A DNA stretch of 6,735 nucleotides from Solirubrobacterales bacterium. GTDB taxonomy: Bacteria; Actinomycetota; Thermoleophilia; Solirubrobacterales; Solirubrobacteraceae. The stretch lies in NCBI GenBank assembly GCA_003157595.1, contig PMKB01000334.1:1-6735 (forward strand). Reading direction: 5' to 3'. This document shows positions 1 through 5,689 of the stretch, in pieces; the stretch's first letter is position 1, and each line of letters begins with the position of its first letter. Made by a program: the position numbers and the translations under genes. The notes beneath the pieces were generated by a model. The model worked only from the letters and a program-made list of their open reading frames with translations, made no database searches and was not told where the DNA came from.

Positions 1-1163
1 AGCCAGACCGCGTCCGCACGGAGATGACCACGCGCGGCCTGCAACCCGCCGAATGGGGCGGCGACGTCGAGTTCGTGGACGTCTCGGCGAAGACCAAGCA
101 GGGCCTCGAGGAGCTGCTCGACACGATCCAGGTCGTCGCGGAGCTCGAGGACCTGCGCGCGAACCCCTCCGCCGACGCCTCGGGCGTGGTGATCGAGTCG
201 CGGCTGGATCCCGGCCGCGGTCCGGTCGTCACGTTGCTGGTCTCGCGCGGCACGCTGCACATTGGCGATGCGCTGGTCGCCGGCGCGAACGTCGGGAGGG
301 TGCGGGCGATGAACGACTTCCTTGGCACGCGCTCGAAGACCGCGGGGCCGGGCGAGCCGGTCGAGGTGCTCGGCTTCGACGGCGTGCCGGAGGCCGGCGA
401 GTACGCCCACGTGGTCGAGAACGAGCGCCGCGCCCGCCAGCTCGCCAGCCAGCGCGCGACGCGGCTGAAGACCGAGGCCCTGGCGCGCCGCTCGGGTCGC
501 AAGATCTCGCTCGAGGACGTCTTCAAGCTCGCCCAGGAGGGCGCGGTCAAGGAGCTCAACCTCGTGCTCAAGGGCGACGTGTCCGGCTCGGTCGAGGCGG
601 TTGAGGACGAGATCGCCAAGCTGCCCCAGAACGAGGTGTCAGTCAACATCATCCTGCGCGGCGTCGGCGGCATCACCGAGTCCGACGTGATGCTGGCGGC
701 CGCGTCCGACGCCGTGATCCTGGCCTTCAACGTGCGACCGGTCGGCGACGCCCGGGCGCTCGCCGAGCGCGAGGGGATCGAGATTCGCGGGTACTCGGTG
801 ATCTACCGCGCGATCGACGAGCTGCGCGCCGCGATGCAGGGCATGCTCGAACCGGACGAGGTCGAGGACACCGTCGGCCAGGTCGAGGTGCGCCAGACCT
901 TCCGTGCGTCGCGCATCGGCACGATCGCAGGCTGCTTTGTCACCGAAGGGAAAGTGACGCGCGGGGCGAAGGTTCGTGTCGTGCGAGACGGCACGGTGAT
1001 CTACGAGACGACTGTCGCGAGCCTCAAGCGCTTCAACGAGGATACGCGCGAGGTTGCCAGCGGGTTCGAGTGCGGGATCGTGCTCGCAAGCTTCCAGGAC
1101 GTGAAGGTGGACGATGTGCTCGAGGTCTACGAGACACGCAAGGTGGAACGCGCGCTCGCCTGA
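1..1163 (+). CDS. infB: Translation initiation factor IF-2, C-terminal part (5' truncated by window edge)
   Basis: IF-2 is the GTPase that brings fMet-tRNA to the 30S subunit and promotes subunit joining. The reading frame is already open at the left edge: the first whole codon is at position 3, and the ATG at 24 is internal, because the residues before it (PDRVRTE) match the IF-2 G domain. 386 residues remain. Numbered from the first whole codon, the G5 motif VSAK of the G domain is at about 27-30. The beta-barrel domain II (about 61-142) follows, then an Arg-rich helical linker, domain III with LRGVGGITESDV near 218-229, and the fMet-tRNA-binding C-terminal domain with RIGTIAGCFVTEGKVTRG near 304-321 and FECGI near 355-359. 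The usual C-terminal K-x-D-D-V stretch reads NEDTREV here. The G1-G4 GTP-binding motifs and N-terminal region lie outside the window. Next gene starts 30 bases downstream. Identification is secure. Confidence 0.97.
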   Translation, partial: PDRVRTEMTTRGLQPAEWGGDVEFVDVSAKTKQGLEELLDTIQVVAELEDLRANPSADASGVVIESRLDPGRGPVVTLLVSRGTLHIGDALVAGANVGRVRAMNDFLGTRSKTAGPGEPVEVLGFDGVPEAGEYAHVVENERRARQLASQRATRLKTEALARRSGRKISLEDVFKLAQEGAVKELNLVLKGDVSGSVEAVEDEIAKLPQNEVSVNIILRGVGGITESDVMLAAASDAVILAFNVRPVGDARALAEREGIEIRGYSVIYRAIDELRAAMQGMLEPDEVEDTVGQVEVRQTFRASRIGTIAGCFVTEGKVTRGAKVRVVRDGTVIYETTVASLKRFNEDTREVASGFECGIVLASFQDVKVDDVLEVYETRKVERALA

Positions 1164-1183
1164 GCGGTGGGCGGCGAGCCGGC

Positions 1184-1188
1184 AAGGG
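1184..1188 (+). promoter_or_regulatory. Ribosome binding site deciding the rbfA start
   Basis: AAGGG lies five bases before the ATG at 1194. The in-frame GTG at 1167 sits only three bases after the infB stop, has no comparable purine run before it, and would add nine residues unlike the RbfA N-terminus. The site therefore favours 1194. Confidence 0.55.
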
Positions 1189-1193
1189 CTAGT

Positions 1194-1532
1194 ATGGCTG
1201 GGGAGCGCATGCGCCGGGTCGACGAGGCGATTCGCCAGGTCCTCGCGGACGCGCTAGCCGGAGAGCTGTCAGACCCACGGTTCGGATTCATCACGGTGAC
1301 CGACGTCAAGACAAGCCCAGACCTGCATGCCGCGCGCGTGTTCGTGAGCGTGCTCGGCGACGCCGACGCCCGCACCGACTCGCTCGCCGCGCTGGGCAGC
1401 GCCCACGGCCTGCTGCAGGGACGGATCGCCAGCGAGCTGTCACTCAAGCGCACGCCGCGGCTGGAGTTCGTCTACGACTCGACGACCGACCGGGCGCTGC
1501 GCGTCGAGTCGCTGCTGCGCGAGCCGCGATGA
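1194..1532 (+). CDS. rbfA: 30S ribosome-binding factor A (RbfA)
   Basis: RbfA is a small KH-fold protein that binds the free 30S subunit, assists 16S rRNA 5'-end maturation and is needed for efficient growth in the cold. This reading gives 112 residues, normal for the family. The N-terminal helix MRRVDEAIRQVLADAL (from residue 6) is followed by the family core SDPRFGFITVTDVKTSPDL and the strand AARVFVSVLG. The terminal block ELSLKRTPRLEFVYDST matches the usual L-x-L-x-x-x-P-x-L-x-F motif. The start is taken at 1194 on the basis of the upstream AAGGG; a GTG at 1167 or an ATG at 1209 in the same frame are alternatives. It follows infB after 30 bases, as in most bacteria, and its stop overlaps the next gene's start in ATGA at 1529-1532, so the two are probably translationally coupled. 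Confidence 0.95.
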   Translation: MAGERMRRVDEAIRQVLADALAGELSDPRFGFITVTDVKTSPDLHAARVFVSVLGDADARTDSLAALGSAHGLLQGRIASELSLKRTPRLEFVYDSTTDRALRVESLLREPR

Positions 1533-2515
1533 CCGAGGCGACCTCACTGGCGCTCAGCACGCGCGAGCGGGTGATGCGCGCGATCGTCGCCGGGGAGCGC
1601 TTCGCCGTCGTCACGCACGAGAACCTCGACGGCGACGCGCTCGGCTCACTCGTCGCGATGCAGGCGGTGCTGCGCGCACTGCACAAGGACGCGGTGATCG
1701 TGATCGCCCCCGAGGAGTTTCCGCTGCCGCCCGAGTATCGCTTCTTCGCACTGGACGGACTGAGCACGCAGGCGCCTGACGACCTCGAGGCCCGCACCAC
1801 GATCTTCCTCGACTGCGGCAACCTCGACCGCAACCCGCTCGCGGCGATGCGCGAGGCCGAGCCGCTGATCAACATCGACCACCACCACGACAACACCCGC
1901 TTTGGCACGGTCAACCACGTCGTCGAGGAGGCCTCCTGCACCGCCGAGATCGTCTGGGATCTGATGCGCGGGCTCGGCGTCGAGATCTCGCCGACGATCG
2001 CCGAGGCGCTCTACGTCGGACTGGTCACAGACACCGGGCGCTTCTCCTACGAGAGCACCACACCGCGCGCTCACGTGATGGCCGCGGAGCTGATCGGCGC
2101 GGGCGTCGACGTCGGCCGCATCTACCGCCAGATCTACGAGGACACGCCGTTCGCCAAGCTCGAACTGCTGGGGCGGGCGCTGACCAGCACGCGACGCTTC
2201 GAGGACGAGCGCCTGATGGTCGCCGTGCTGACCGGCGAGGACTTCGCAGCGACGGGAGCCGACGACAGCTTCGCCGAGGGGGTTGTGGATTACCTGCGCG
2301 CCGTCAAGGACACGAAGGTCGCGGCGCTGATCCGCGAGGTCTGCGCCGGCGGCCGCGCCGGGGCGCAGAAGGTGTCGCTGCGCGCCAGCGACGACGACGT
2401 GGACGTCTCGGCGATCGCGCGCGCCTTCGGGGGCGGCGGGCACCGTCGCGCCGCCGGCTTCACGAGCGATCTGCCAGCCGGCGAGCTGATCGACGCGATC
2501 CGCGCGCAGGTTTGA
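1529..2515 (+). CDS. nrnA: DHH/DHHA1 phosphoesterase, NrnA-type oligoribonuclease / pAp phosphatase
   Basis: NrnA-type enzymes are cytoplasmic Mn-dependent exonucleases that degrade 2-5-nt RNA fragments, and many also dephosphorylate 3'-phosphoadenosine 5'-phosphate; some relatives act on cyclic dinucleotides or pApA. The 328-residue length is typical. DHH motif I is THENLDGDALGS (29-40, metal ligands H30, D34, D36). Motif II is FLDCGNLD (D95), motif III NIDHHHDN (D117, H118, H119), and motif IV LVTDTGRF (D168). The DHHA1 substrate-binding domain ends with AFGGGGHRRAAGF (299-311). Motif I has Leu where Pro is common before DGD; all expected ligands remain. No signal peptide or membrane segment is visible. 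The start ATG overlaps the rbfA stop by four bases and lacks its own clear Shine-Dalgarno. The family is certain; the choice between nanoRNase, pAp and cyclic-dinucleotide activity cannot be made from sequence alone. Confidence 0.92.
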   Translation: MTEATSLALSTRERVMRAIVAGERFAVVTHENLDGDALGSLVAMQAVLRALHKDAVIVIAPEEFPLPPEYRFFALDGLSTQAPDDLEARTTIFLDCGNLDRNPLAAMREAEPLINIDHHHDNTRFGTVNHVVEEASCTAEIVWDLMRGLGVEISPTIAEALYVGLVTDTGRFSYESTTPRAHVMAAELIGAGVDVGRIYRQIYEDTPFAKLELLGRALTSTRRFEDERLMVAVLTGEDFAATGADDSFAEGVVDYLRAVKDTKVAALIREVCAGGRAGAQKVSLRASDDDVDVSAIARAFGGGGHRRAAGFTSDLPAGELIDAIRAQV

Positions 2516-3333
2516 ATCAGGGTTCACCGTCGGGCATCCTGCCGGCCGACAAGCCCGCCGGGATCACCTCGCATGACATGGTCGCTCGCGCGCGCCGTGC
2601 GCTGGGCGTGCGCCGCGTCGGACACGCCGGCACGCTTGATCCGTTTGCGACCGGCCTATTGATCGTGCTCGTGGGGCGGGCGACGCGGCTGGCGCGGTTC
2701 TTCGTGGAGCTGCCGAAGACCTATGAGGTCGAGGTCATGCTCGGCGCCACCTCCTCGACCGGGGATCCCGAGGGCGAGATCGTGCAGACAGGGGTCGTGC
2801 CGGAGACGCTCGCGCTGGCGCTCGGGACGCTGCGCCAGCGCCCGCCCGCCCACTCGGCGGTCAAGGTCGACGGCGAGCGGGCGTATGTGCGCGCGCGCCG
2901 CGGCGAGGACGTCCAGACGGCGGAGCGCGAGGTGACGGTGTTCGAGTCAAGCGTGCTCTGGCGCGAGCGCGACCGCGCCGGCCTGCGGTTCGTCTGCTCC
3001 TCGGGCACCTACGTGCGCTCGCTGGTCGCCGAGCTCGGGGACGCCTACTGCCTGAAGCTCCGGCGGCTGGCGATCGGGCCGTTCACGGCCGACGGCGCCT
3101 GGCCGGGGCAGGGGGTCGCGGAGCCGCAGGACCTCGCCGCCGCCTGGGGGCGCTTCGGCACGACCCTTGCGCTGGACGAGCAGGAGGTCGACGCCGCAGC
3201 GCACGGCCGCGGCGTGGCGGGGCGTGGGCTCGAAGGCCCAGTGCTGCTGACCGACGGCGCCGGGGAGGCCGTCGCGGTGGCGAGCGAGCGCGACGGGGTG
3301 CTGCGCGTGCAGGTGGGCTTGAGAGGCCAATAG
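2512..3333 (+). CDS. truB: tRNA pseudouridine-55 synthase TruB
   Basis: TruB isomerises U55 in the T-loop of elongator tRNAs to pseudouridine and also acts as a tRNA folding chaperone. The 273-residue product starts with the family opening [17 protein letters not shown] (8-24). The catalytic motif [14 protein letters not shown] (37-50) carries nucleophile D43. Other active-site blocks are KTYEV (Y71), [16 protein letters not shown] (110-125) and SGTYVRSL (Y167, R169). A C-terminal domain of about 75 residues follows, weakly conserved as in actinobacterial TruB. The start is a TTG at 2512: no ATG or GTG lies between the preceding gene's stop and the conserved N-terminus. The TTG overlaps that stop in TTGA, with only a weak purine run (GCAGG) one base upstream, so initiation probably depends on ribosomes finishing nrnA. 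Confidence 0.95.
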   Translation: MNQGSPSGILPADKPAGITSHDMVARARRALGVRRVGHAGTLDPFATGLLIVLVGRATRLARFFVELPKTYEVEVMLGATSSTGDPEGEIVQTGVVPETLALALGTLRQRPPAHSAVKVDGERAYVRARRGEDVQTAEREVTVFESSVLWRERDRAGLRFVCSSGTYVRSLVAELGDAYCLKLRRLAIGPFTADGAWPGQGVAEPQDLAAAWGRFGTTLALDEQEVDAAAHGRGVAGRGLEGPVLLTDGAGEAVAVASERDGVLRVQVGLRGQ

Positions 3334-3368
3334 GCTTCGCCACCGATGCGCCGGATCCCTCGCCCGCC

Positions 3369-4247
3369 ATGCGCCTGACCGAGTTCAGGGACGCGCAGCC
3401 CCGCGCCGGCGCGATCGCGGTCGGAACCTTCGACGGCGTGCATCTCGGCCACCGCGAGGTGATCGCCGGCTCAGACACCGTGCTGACGTTCGAGCCCCAC
3501 CCGGTCGCGGTGATCGCGCCCTCGCACATGCCGAAGCTGCTGACGCCGCTTGAGCGCAAGGCCGAGATCATCGCCGCGCTCGGTGTCGACGAGCTGATCG
3601 TGATCCGCTTCGACGCGGAGTTTGCCGCCCACACCGCGGCCCAGTTCATCGACGAGGTGCTGGTGGCGAAGCTGGCCTCGCGCACGGTGTCGGTCGGCGA
3701 GAACTTCCGTTTCGGCGCAGGCGCCCAGGGCGATGCGCAGATGCTCGCCGCCGACGGGCGCTTCGGCGCTCGCGTGGTACCGCTGCGCGAGGTCGAAGGG
3801 GAGATCGTGTCCTCGAGCCACATCCGCTCGCTGATCGCGGCCGGCGAGGTCGCGCGCGCCGCGTTGGCGCTCGGCGGCCCCTACGAGCTTGGCGGGCTCG
3901 TCGTCGACGGCGACCGTCGCGGACGCGATCTGGGTTTCCCGACGGCGAACATTGTCCCGCCGGAGGGCCTCGCGTGCCCGGGTCACGGTGTCTACGCGTG
4001 CCTCGCCAACGGGACCGCGGCGGCGGTCAACATCGGCGTGCGCCCGACCTTCGGCAGCGGTCGCGCGGAGCTGATCGAGGCCCACCTGATCGACTTCGAC
4101 GGCGACCTCTACGGGACCGAGCTGCGTCTGCGCTTCCTCGAGCGCCTGCGGGGCGAACGGCGTTTCGCGACCGCCGAAGCGCTGATCGAGGAGATGCACG
4201 CAGACGTCGCGCGGGCGCGCGCGATCTGCGCCGCCGCCCTTGGCTGA
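3369..4247 (+). CDS. ribF: Bifunctional riboflavin kinase / FMN adenylyltransferase (FAD synthetase)
   Basis: RibF phosphorylates riboflavin to FMN and then adenylylates FMN to FAD. It has 292 residues. The N-terminal nucleotidyltransferase domain shows [11 protein letters not shown] (18-28), LTFEPHP (39-45), [10 protein letters not shown] (107-116) and [13 protein letters not shown] (147-159, a variant of VSSTRIR). The C-terminal flavokinase domain shows [15 protein letters not shown] (181-195), NIGVRPTFG (221-229) and [13 protein letters not shown] (237-249). Only ten residues separate HLGH from LTFEPHP, about ten fewer than the usual helix-containing spacer, so the first nucleotidyltransferase helix is shortened. 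Both catalytic motif sets are otherwise intact. The ATG at 3369 follows truB by 35 bases without a convincing Shine-Dalgarno. A TAGGCT matching the actinobacterial -10 pattern overlaps the truB stop, but no -35 is seen. The gene commonly follows truB in bacteria. Confidence 0.95.
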   Translation: MRLTEFRDAQPRAGAIAVGTFDGVHLGHREVIAGSDTVLTFEPHPVAVIAPSHMPKLLTPLERKAEIIAALGVDELIVIRFDAEFAAHTAAQFIDEVLVAKLASRTVSVGENFRFGAGAQGDAQMLAADGRFGARVVPLREVEGEIVSSSHIRSLIAAGEVARAALALGGPYELGGLVVDGDRRGRDLGFPTANIVPPEGLACPGHGVYACLANGTAAAVNIGVRPTFGSGRAELIEAHLIDFDGDLYGTELRLRFLERLRGERRFATAEALIEEMHADVARARAICAAALG

Positions 4248-4266
4248 TCGGCGTCTCTGCTACCGT
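4240..4266 (+). promoter_or_regulatory. Candidate promoter for rpsO inside the ribF end
   Basis: TTGGCT (4240-4245) and TACCGT (4261-4266) resemble -35 and TAnnnT -10 boxes, separated by 15 bases, which is shorter than the usual 16-18. Transcription starting about seven bases after the -10 would give a leader of only some six bases before the rpsO ATG. Such short leaders are common in actinobacteria. This is pattern matching in GC-rich DNA and remains tentative. Confidence 0.28.
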
Positions 4267-4278
4267 TCACGGCCGTCG

Positions 4279-4548
4279 ATGACCCTGACAACTGAACGCA
4301 AGCGCGAGCTCACCGCGCGATACGGCGCGAACGAGCACGACACCGGCAACGTCAAGGTTCAGATCGCGCAGCTCACCGAGCGGATCAACCAGCTCACCGA
4401 GCATCTGCGCGAGCACAAGCGCGACCACCACTCGCGGCGCGGCCTGCTGATGCTGGTCGGCAGCCGCCGGCGCTTCCTGAACTACCTCCAGCGCAACGAC
4501 CTCGAGGGCTACCGCGAGCTGATCAAGGACCTCGGGCTGCGCAGGTGA
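4279..4548 (+). CDS. rpsO: 30S ribosomal protein S15
   Basis: S15 is a primary binder of 16S rRNA in the central domain of the small subunit and forms a bridge to the 50S subunit. The product is 89 residues, exactly the usual length, starting [11 protein letters not shown] and ending in the family signature LIKDLGLRR. The rRNA-binding helices carry the conserved [20 protein letters not shown] (42-61; H42, D49 and S52 at the rRNA-contacting positions) and [16 protein letters not shown]. The block usually read as TGSPEVQ is TGNVKVQ here (22-28). A TTG at 4240 in the same frame would add 13 residues unlike S15 and is rejected in favour of the ATG at 4279. In many bacteria pnp follows directly; here two redox genes intervene. 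The stop overlaps the next gene's GTG start in GTGA. Confidence 0.97.
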   Translation: MTLTTERKRELTARYGANEHDTGNVKVQIAQLTERINQLTEHLREHKRDHHSRRGLLMLVGSRRRFLNYLQRNDLEGYRELIKDLGLRR

Positions 4549-5003
4549 GCGTGCTCGCGCCCGGCACGCCGGCGCCGCAGTTCACGCTGATGACGCAGGA
4601 CGAGCAGCCGTTCACGCGAGCGGACCTGCTCGGTCACACAAGCGTCCTGGTCTTCTATCCCTACGCCTTTACCTCCGTCTGCAGCGACCAGCTGACGCTC
4701 TACGAAGAGGTTCTGCCCGAGCTCGCGCAGCGGGGCGCGACGCTCTACGCGATCTCGACCGACGCGGTCCACTCGCAGGCCGCCTTCAGGCACGAGCTGG
4801 GCAGCTCGATCGCGCAGCTCTCAGACTTCGAGCCCAAGGGCGCGACCTGCCGCGCGTTCGGTGTCCTGCACGAGCACGGGCACCCGCAGCGCGCGCTGGT
4901 GATCGTCGACTCGGGCGCGATCGTGCGCTGGAGCCATCAGGCGCAATCGACGTCCGAGCTGCCGGGCGCGAACCTGATCTTCGACGGGCTCGACGCGGTT
5001 TAG
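4545..5003 (+). CDS. Thiol peroxidase of the AhpE/BCP-like peroxiredoxin group
   Basis: Peroxiredoxins reduce hydrogen and organic peroxides through a peroxidatic cysteine. This 152-residue protein is a single thioredoxin-fold domain without signal peptide, so cytoplasmic. The active site is [14 protein letters not shown] (37-50), a match to the P-x-x-x-T-x-x-C motif with P39, T43 and peroxidatic C46. The supporting arginine is likely R116 in PQRALVIVD. Size and the pattern FTxVC resemble the actinobacterial AhpE group. No cysteine lies five residues after C46, arguing against a classical BCP/PrxQ two-Cys type. A second cysteine, C102 in [10 protein letters not shown], could be a resolving residue, but this is inference. 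Q49 occupies a place often held by Glu. The GTG start overlaps the rpsO stop in GTGA, so expression is probably coupled to S15 synthesis. The palindrome array begins nine bases after the stop. Confidence 0.88.
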   Translation: MSVLAPGTPAPQFTLMTQDEQPFTRADLLGHTSVLVFYPYAFTSVCSDQLTLYEEVLPELAQRGATLYAISTDAVHSQAAFRHELGSSIAQLSDFEPKGATCRAFGVLHEHGHPQRALVIVDSGAIVRWSHQAQSTSELPGANLIFDGLDAV

Positions 5004-5012
5004 GGCGCTGTT

Positions 5013-5085
5013 CGGGTGGGTGCATGCACCCACCCGGGGGTTGGCGCATGCGCCAACCCCCGGGATCGGTGCATGCACCGATCCC
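5013..5085. repeat. Tandem array of three 24-bp perfect palindromes
   Basis: Three contiguous 24-bp units lie at 5013-5036, 5037-5060 and 5062-5085, with a single C between the last two. Each is a perfect inverted repeat centred on GCATGC. The half-site consensus is NGGRTNGGYGCA, and every base that differs between units is matched by its complement in the other arm. The middle palindrome extends to 32 bp (5033-5064), borrowing bases from its neighbours. As RNA, each unit would form a stem of 10 (14 for the middle) base pairs closed by a CAUG loop. No T-run follows on either strand, so this is not a standard intrinsic terminator. It could end or process the rpsO-prx transcript, be an operator array for a dimeric regulator, or be a copy of a dispersed repeat family. 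Function is not determined by the sequence. Confidence 0.93.
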
Positions 5086-5100
5086 AAATACCCCGACCGC

Positions 5101-5106
5101 TAGCCT
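5101..5106 (+). promoter_or_regulatory. Candidate -10 box for the DsbA-family gene
   Basis: TAGCCT fits the actinobacterial TAnnnT pattern. A start site about seven bases downstream would fall almost on the GTG at 5115, giving a leaderless or nearly leaderless mRNA. No recognisable -35 exists; its expected place falls in the right arm of the third palindrome. An AGGA at 5107-5110, four bases before the GTG, could instead serve as a ribosome binding site on a longer transcript. Confidence 0.25.
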
Positions 5107-5114
5107 AGGAAGCC

Positions 5115-5618
5115 GTGAGCGACCTTCGCAGCGCCCCGGCGCCCGGGCTCAGTGACGCCGACCACCTGCGCGGCGATCCCGCCTGGCCGCTGGTGATCCT
5201 CTACGCCGACTTCACCTGTCCGCGCTGTGCACTGGCGCACGAGCGCCTGCGCGGCGCGCCGCTGCGGGTGGCGTTTCGGCATTTCGCGATCGCCGCCAAG
5301 CATCCGCGGGCGGTGCCGCTGGCTTGCGCGGTCGAGGCGGCCGGGCGCCAGGGGCGCTTCTGGGAGCTGCACGACGCGCTGTTCGCCGATCCCGCGCACA
5401 CCGACGATCCGCACCTGTGGGCGCACGCCGGCGCACTGCGCCTGGATCTCGAGCGATTCGAGCGCGACCGGCGCTCGCAGGCCGTCGCGGAGCTCGTGCG
5501 CGAGCAGACCCGCGCCGGGATGCGCGCCGGCGTCGCCGTGACGCCGACGCTGATCGCCGGTGGCACGTTTGCGCCCGGGCCACCCGACGCCGAGTTGATC
5601 GCCCGCCTGACCGGGTAG
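5115..5618 (+). CDS. Cytoplasmic DsbA-family thioredoxin-fold oxidoreductase
   Basis: The 167-residue product is a DsbA/Thioredoxin_4-type protein. The opening DADHLRGDPAWPLVILYADFTCPRC resembles the 'DHvrGp.dAPvtlvey.DfeCPyC' start of DsbA-like proteins often linked to NhaA antiporters. The redox motif is CPRC (C35, C38). The family features FRHFAIAAKHPRA (54-66), GRFWELHDALF (80-90) and a cis-proline loop GVAVTPTLIAGG (139-150, P144) follow, with the inserted helical domain between. C71 is an additional non-motif cysteine. There is no signal peptide or membrane helix, so it should act in the cytoplasm, possibly as a disulfide reductase or isomerase; the substrate is unknown. The GTG at 5115 is the only plausible start, preceded closely by AGGAAG. 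It lies between the palindrome array and pnp; pairing with the peroxiredoxin suggests, but does not show, a shared redox role. The stop codon overlaps a candidate pnp -10 box. Confidence 0.87.
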   Translation: MSDLRSAPAPGLSDADHLRGDPAWPLVILYADFTCPRCALAHERLRGAPLRVAFRHFAIAAKHPRAVPLACAVEAAGRQGRFWELHDALFADPAHTDDPHLWAHAGALRLDLERFERDRRSQAVAELVREQTRAGMRAGVAVTPTLIAGGTFAPGPPDAELIARLTG

Positions 5619-5621
5619 GAT
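5595..5621 (+). promoter_or_regulatory. Candidate pnp promoter
   Basis: TTGATC (5595-5600) and TAGGAT (5616-5621) resemble -35 and -10 hexamers with a 15-base spacer, somewhat short. The -10 overlaps the stop codon of the DsbA-family gene. Transcription from about 5626-5628 would give a leader of a little over 60 bases before the pnp ATG. The AT-richer leader that follows is compatible with a true promoter region. Confidence 0.35.
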
Positions 5622-5656
5622 CAAGACATCCCTTAACAGGAAAAAGACCAGCAAGC

Positions 5657-5674
5657 TCCGCCGCCGAAGGCGGA
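5657..5674 (+). other. Hairpin in the pnp leader
   Basis: TCCGCC (5657-5662) and GGCGGA (5669-5674) form a perfect 6-bp stem with a GCCGAA loop, ending one base before the pnp Shine-Dalgarno. It has no U-tract, so it is not a terminator. In E. coli, pnp is autoregulated through processing of a leader stem-loop; a comparable control here is inference. It could also modulate access to the ribosome binding site. Confidence 0.45.
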
Positions 5675-5675
5675 C

Positions 5676-5682
5676 AGGAAGG
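5676..5682 (+). promoter_or_regulatory. Strong Shine-Dalgarno for pnp
   Basis: AGGAAGG lies seven bases upstream of the ATG at 5690. It is the best ribosome binding site in the window, whereas the overlapping genes upstream lack clear ones, consistent with independent initiation of pnp. Confidence 0.75.
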
Positions 5683-5689
5683 TAATTAC

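Noticed and set aside
1646..2527. 293-residue minus-strand reading frame opposite the DHH phosphoesterase
   Set aside because: The plus strand carries all DHH and DHHA1 motifs; the antisense translation is low-complexity and resembles no family.
3334..3368. FMN riboswitch before ribF
   Set aside because: The gap is only 35 bases, far too short for an RFN element, and none of its conserved pieces is visible.
3346..3378. Ten-codon reading frame (ATG at 3346) overlapping the ribF start
   Set aside because: Could be an upstream leader ORF, but there is no ribosome binding site and such short frames arise by chance; without comparative data it is not supported.
3083..3823. 246-residue minus-strand frame across truB and ribF
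   Set aside because: It spans two well-supported plus-strand genes and has an Arg/Pro/Ala-rich end typical of shadow frames.
4240..4278. N-terminal extension of S15 from the TTG at 4240
   Set aside because: The extra 13 residues do not resemble S15 and overlap the ribF end; the ATG at 4279 gives the standard 89-residue protein.
5013..5085. Classical rho-independent terminator or CRISPR array
   Set aside because: No T-tract follows the stems on either strand, and the units are self-palindromic and contiguous with no unique spacers, so neither label fits.
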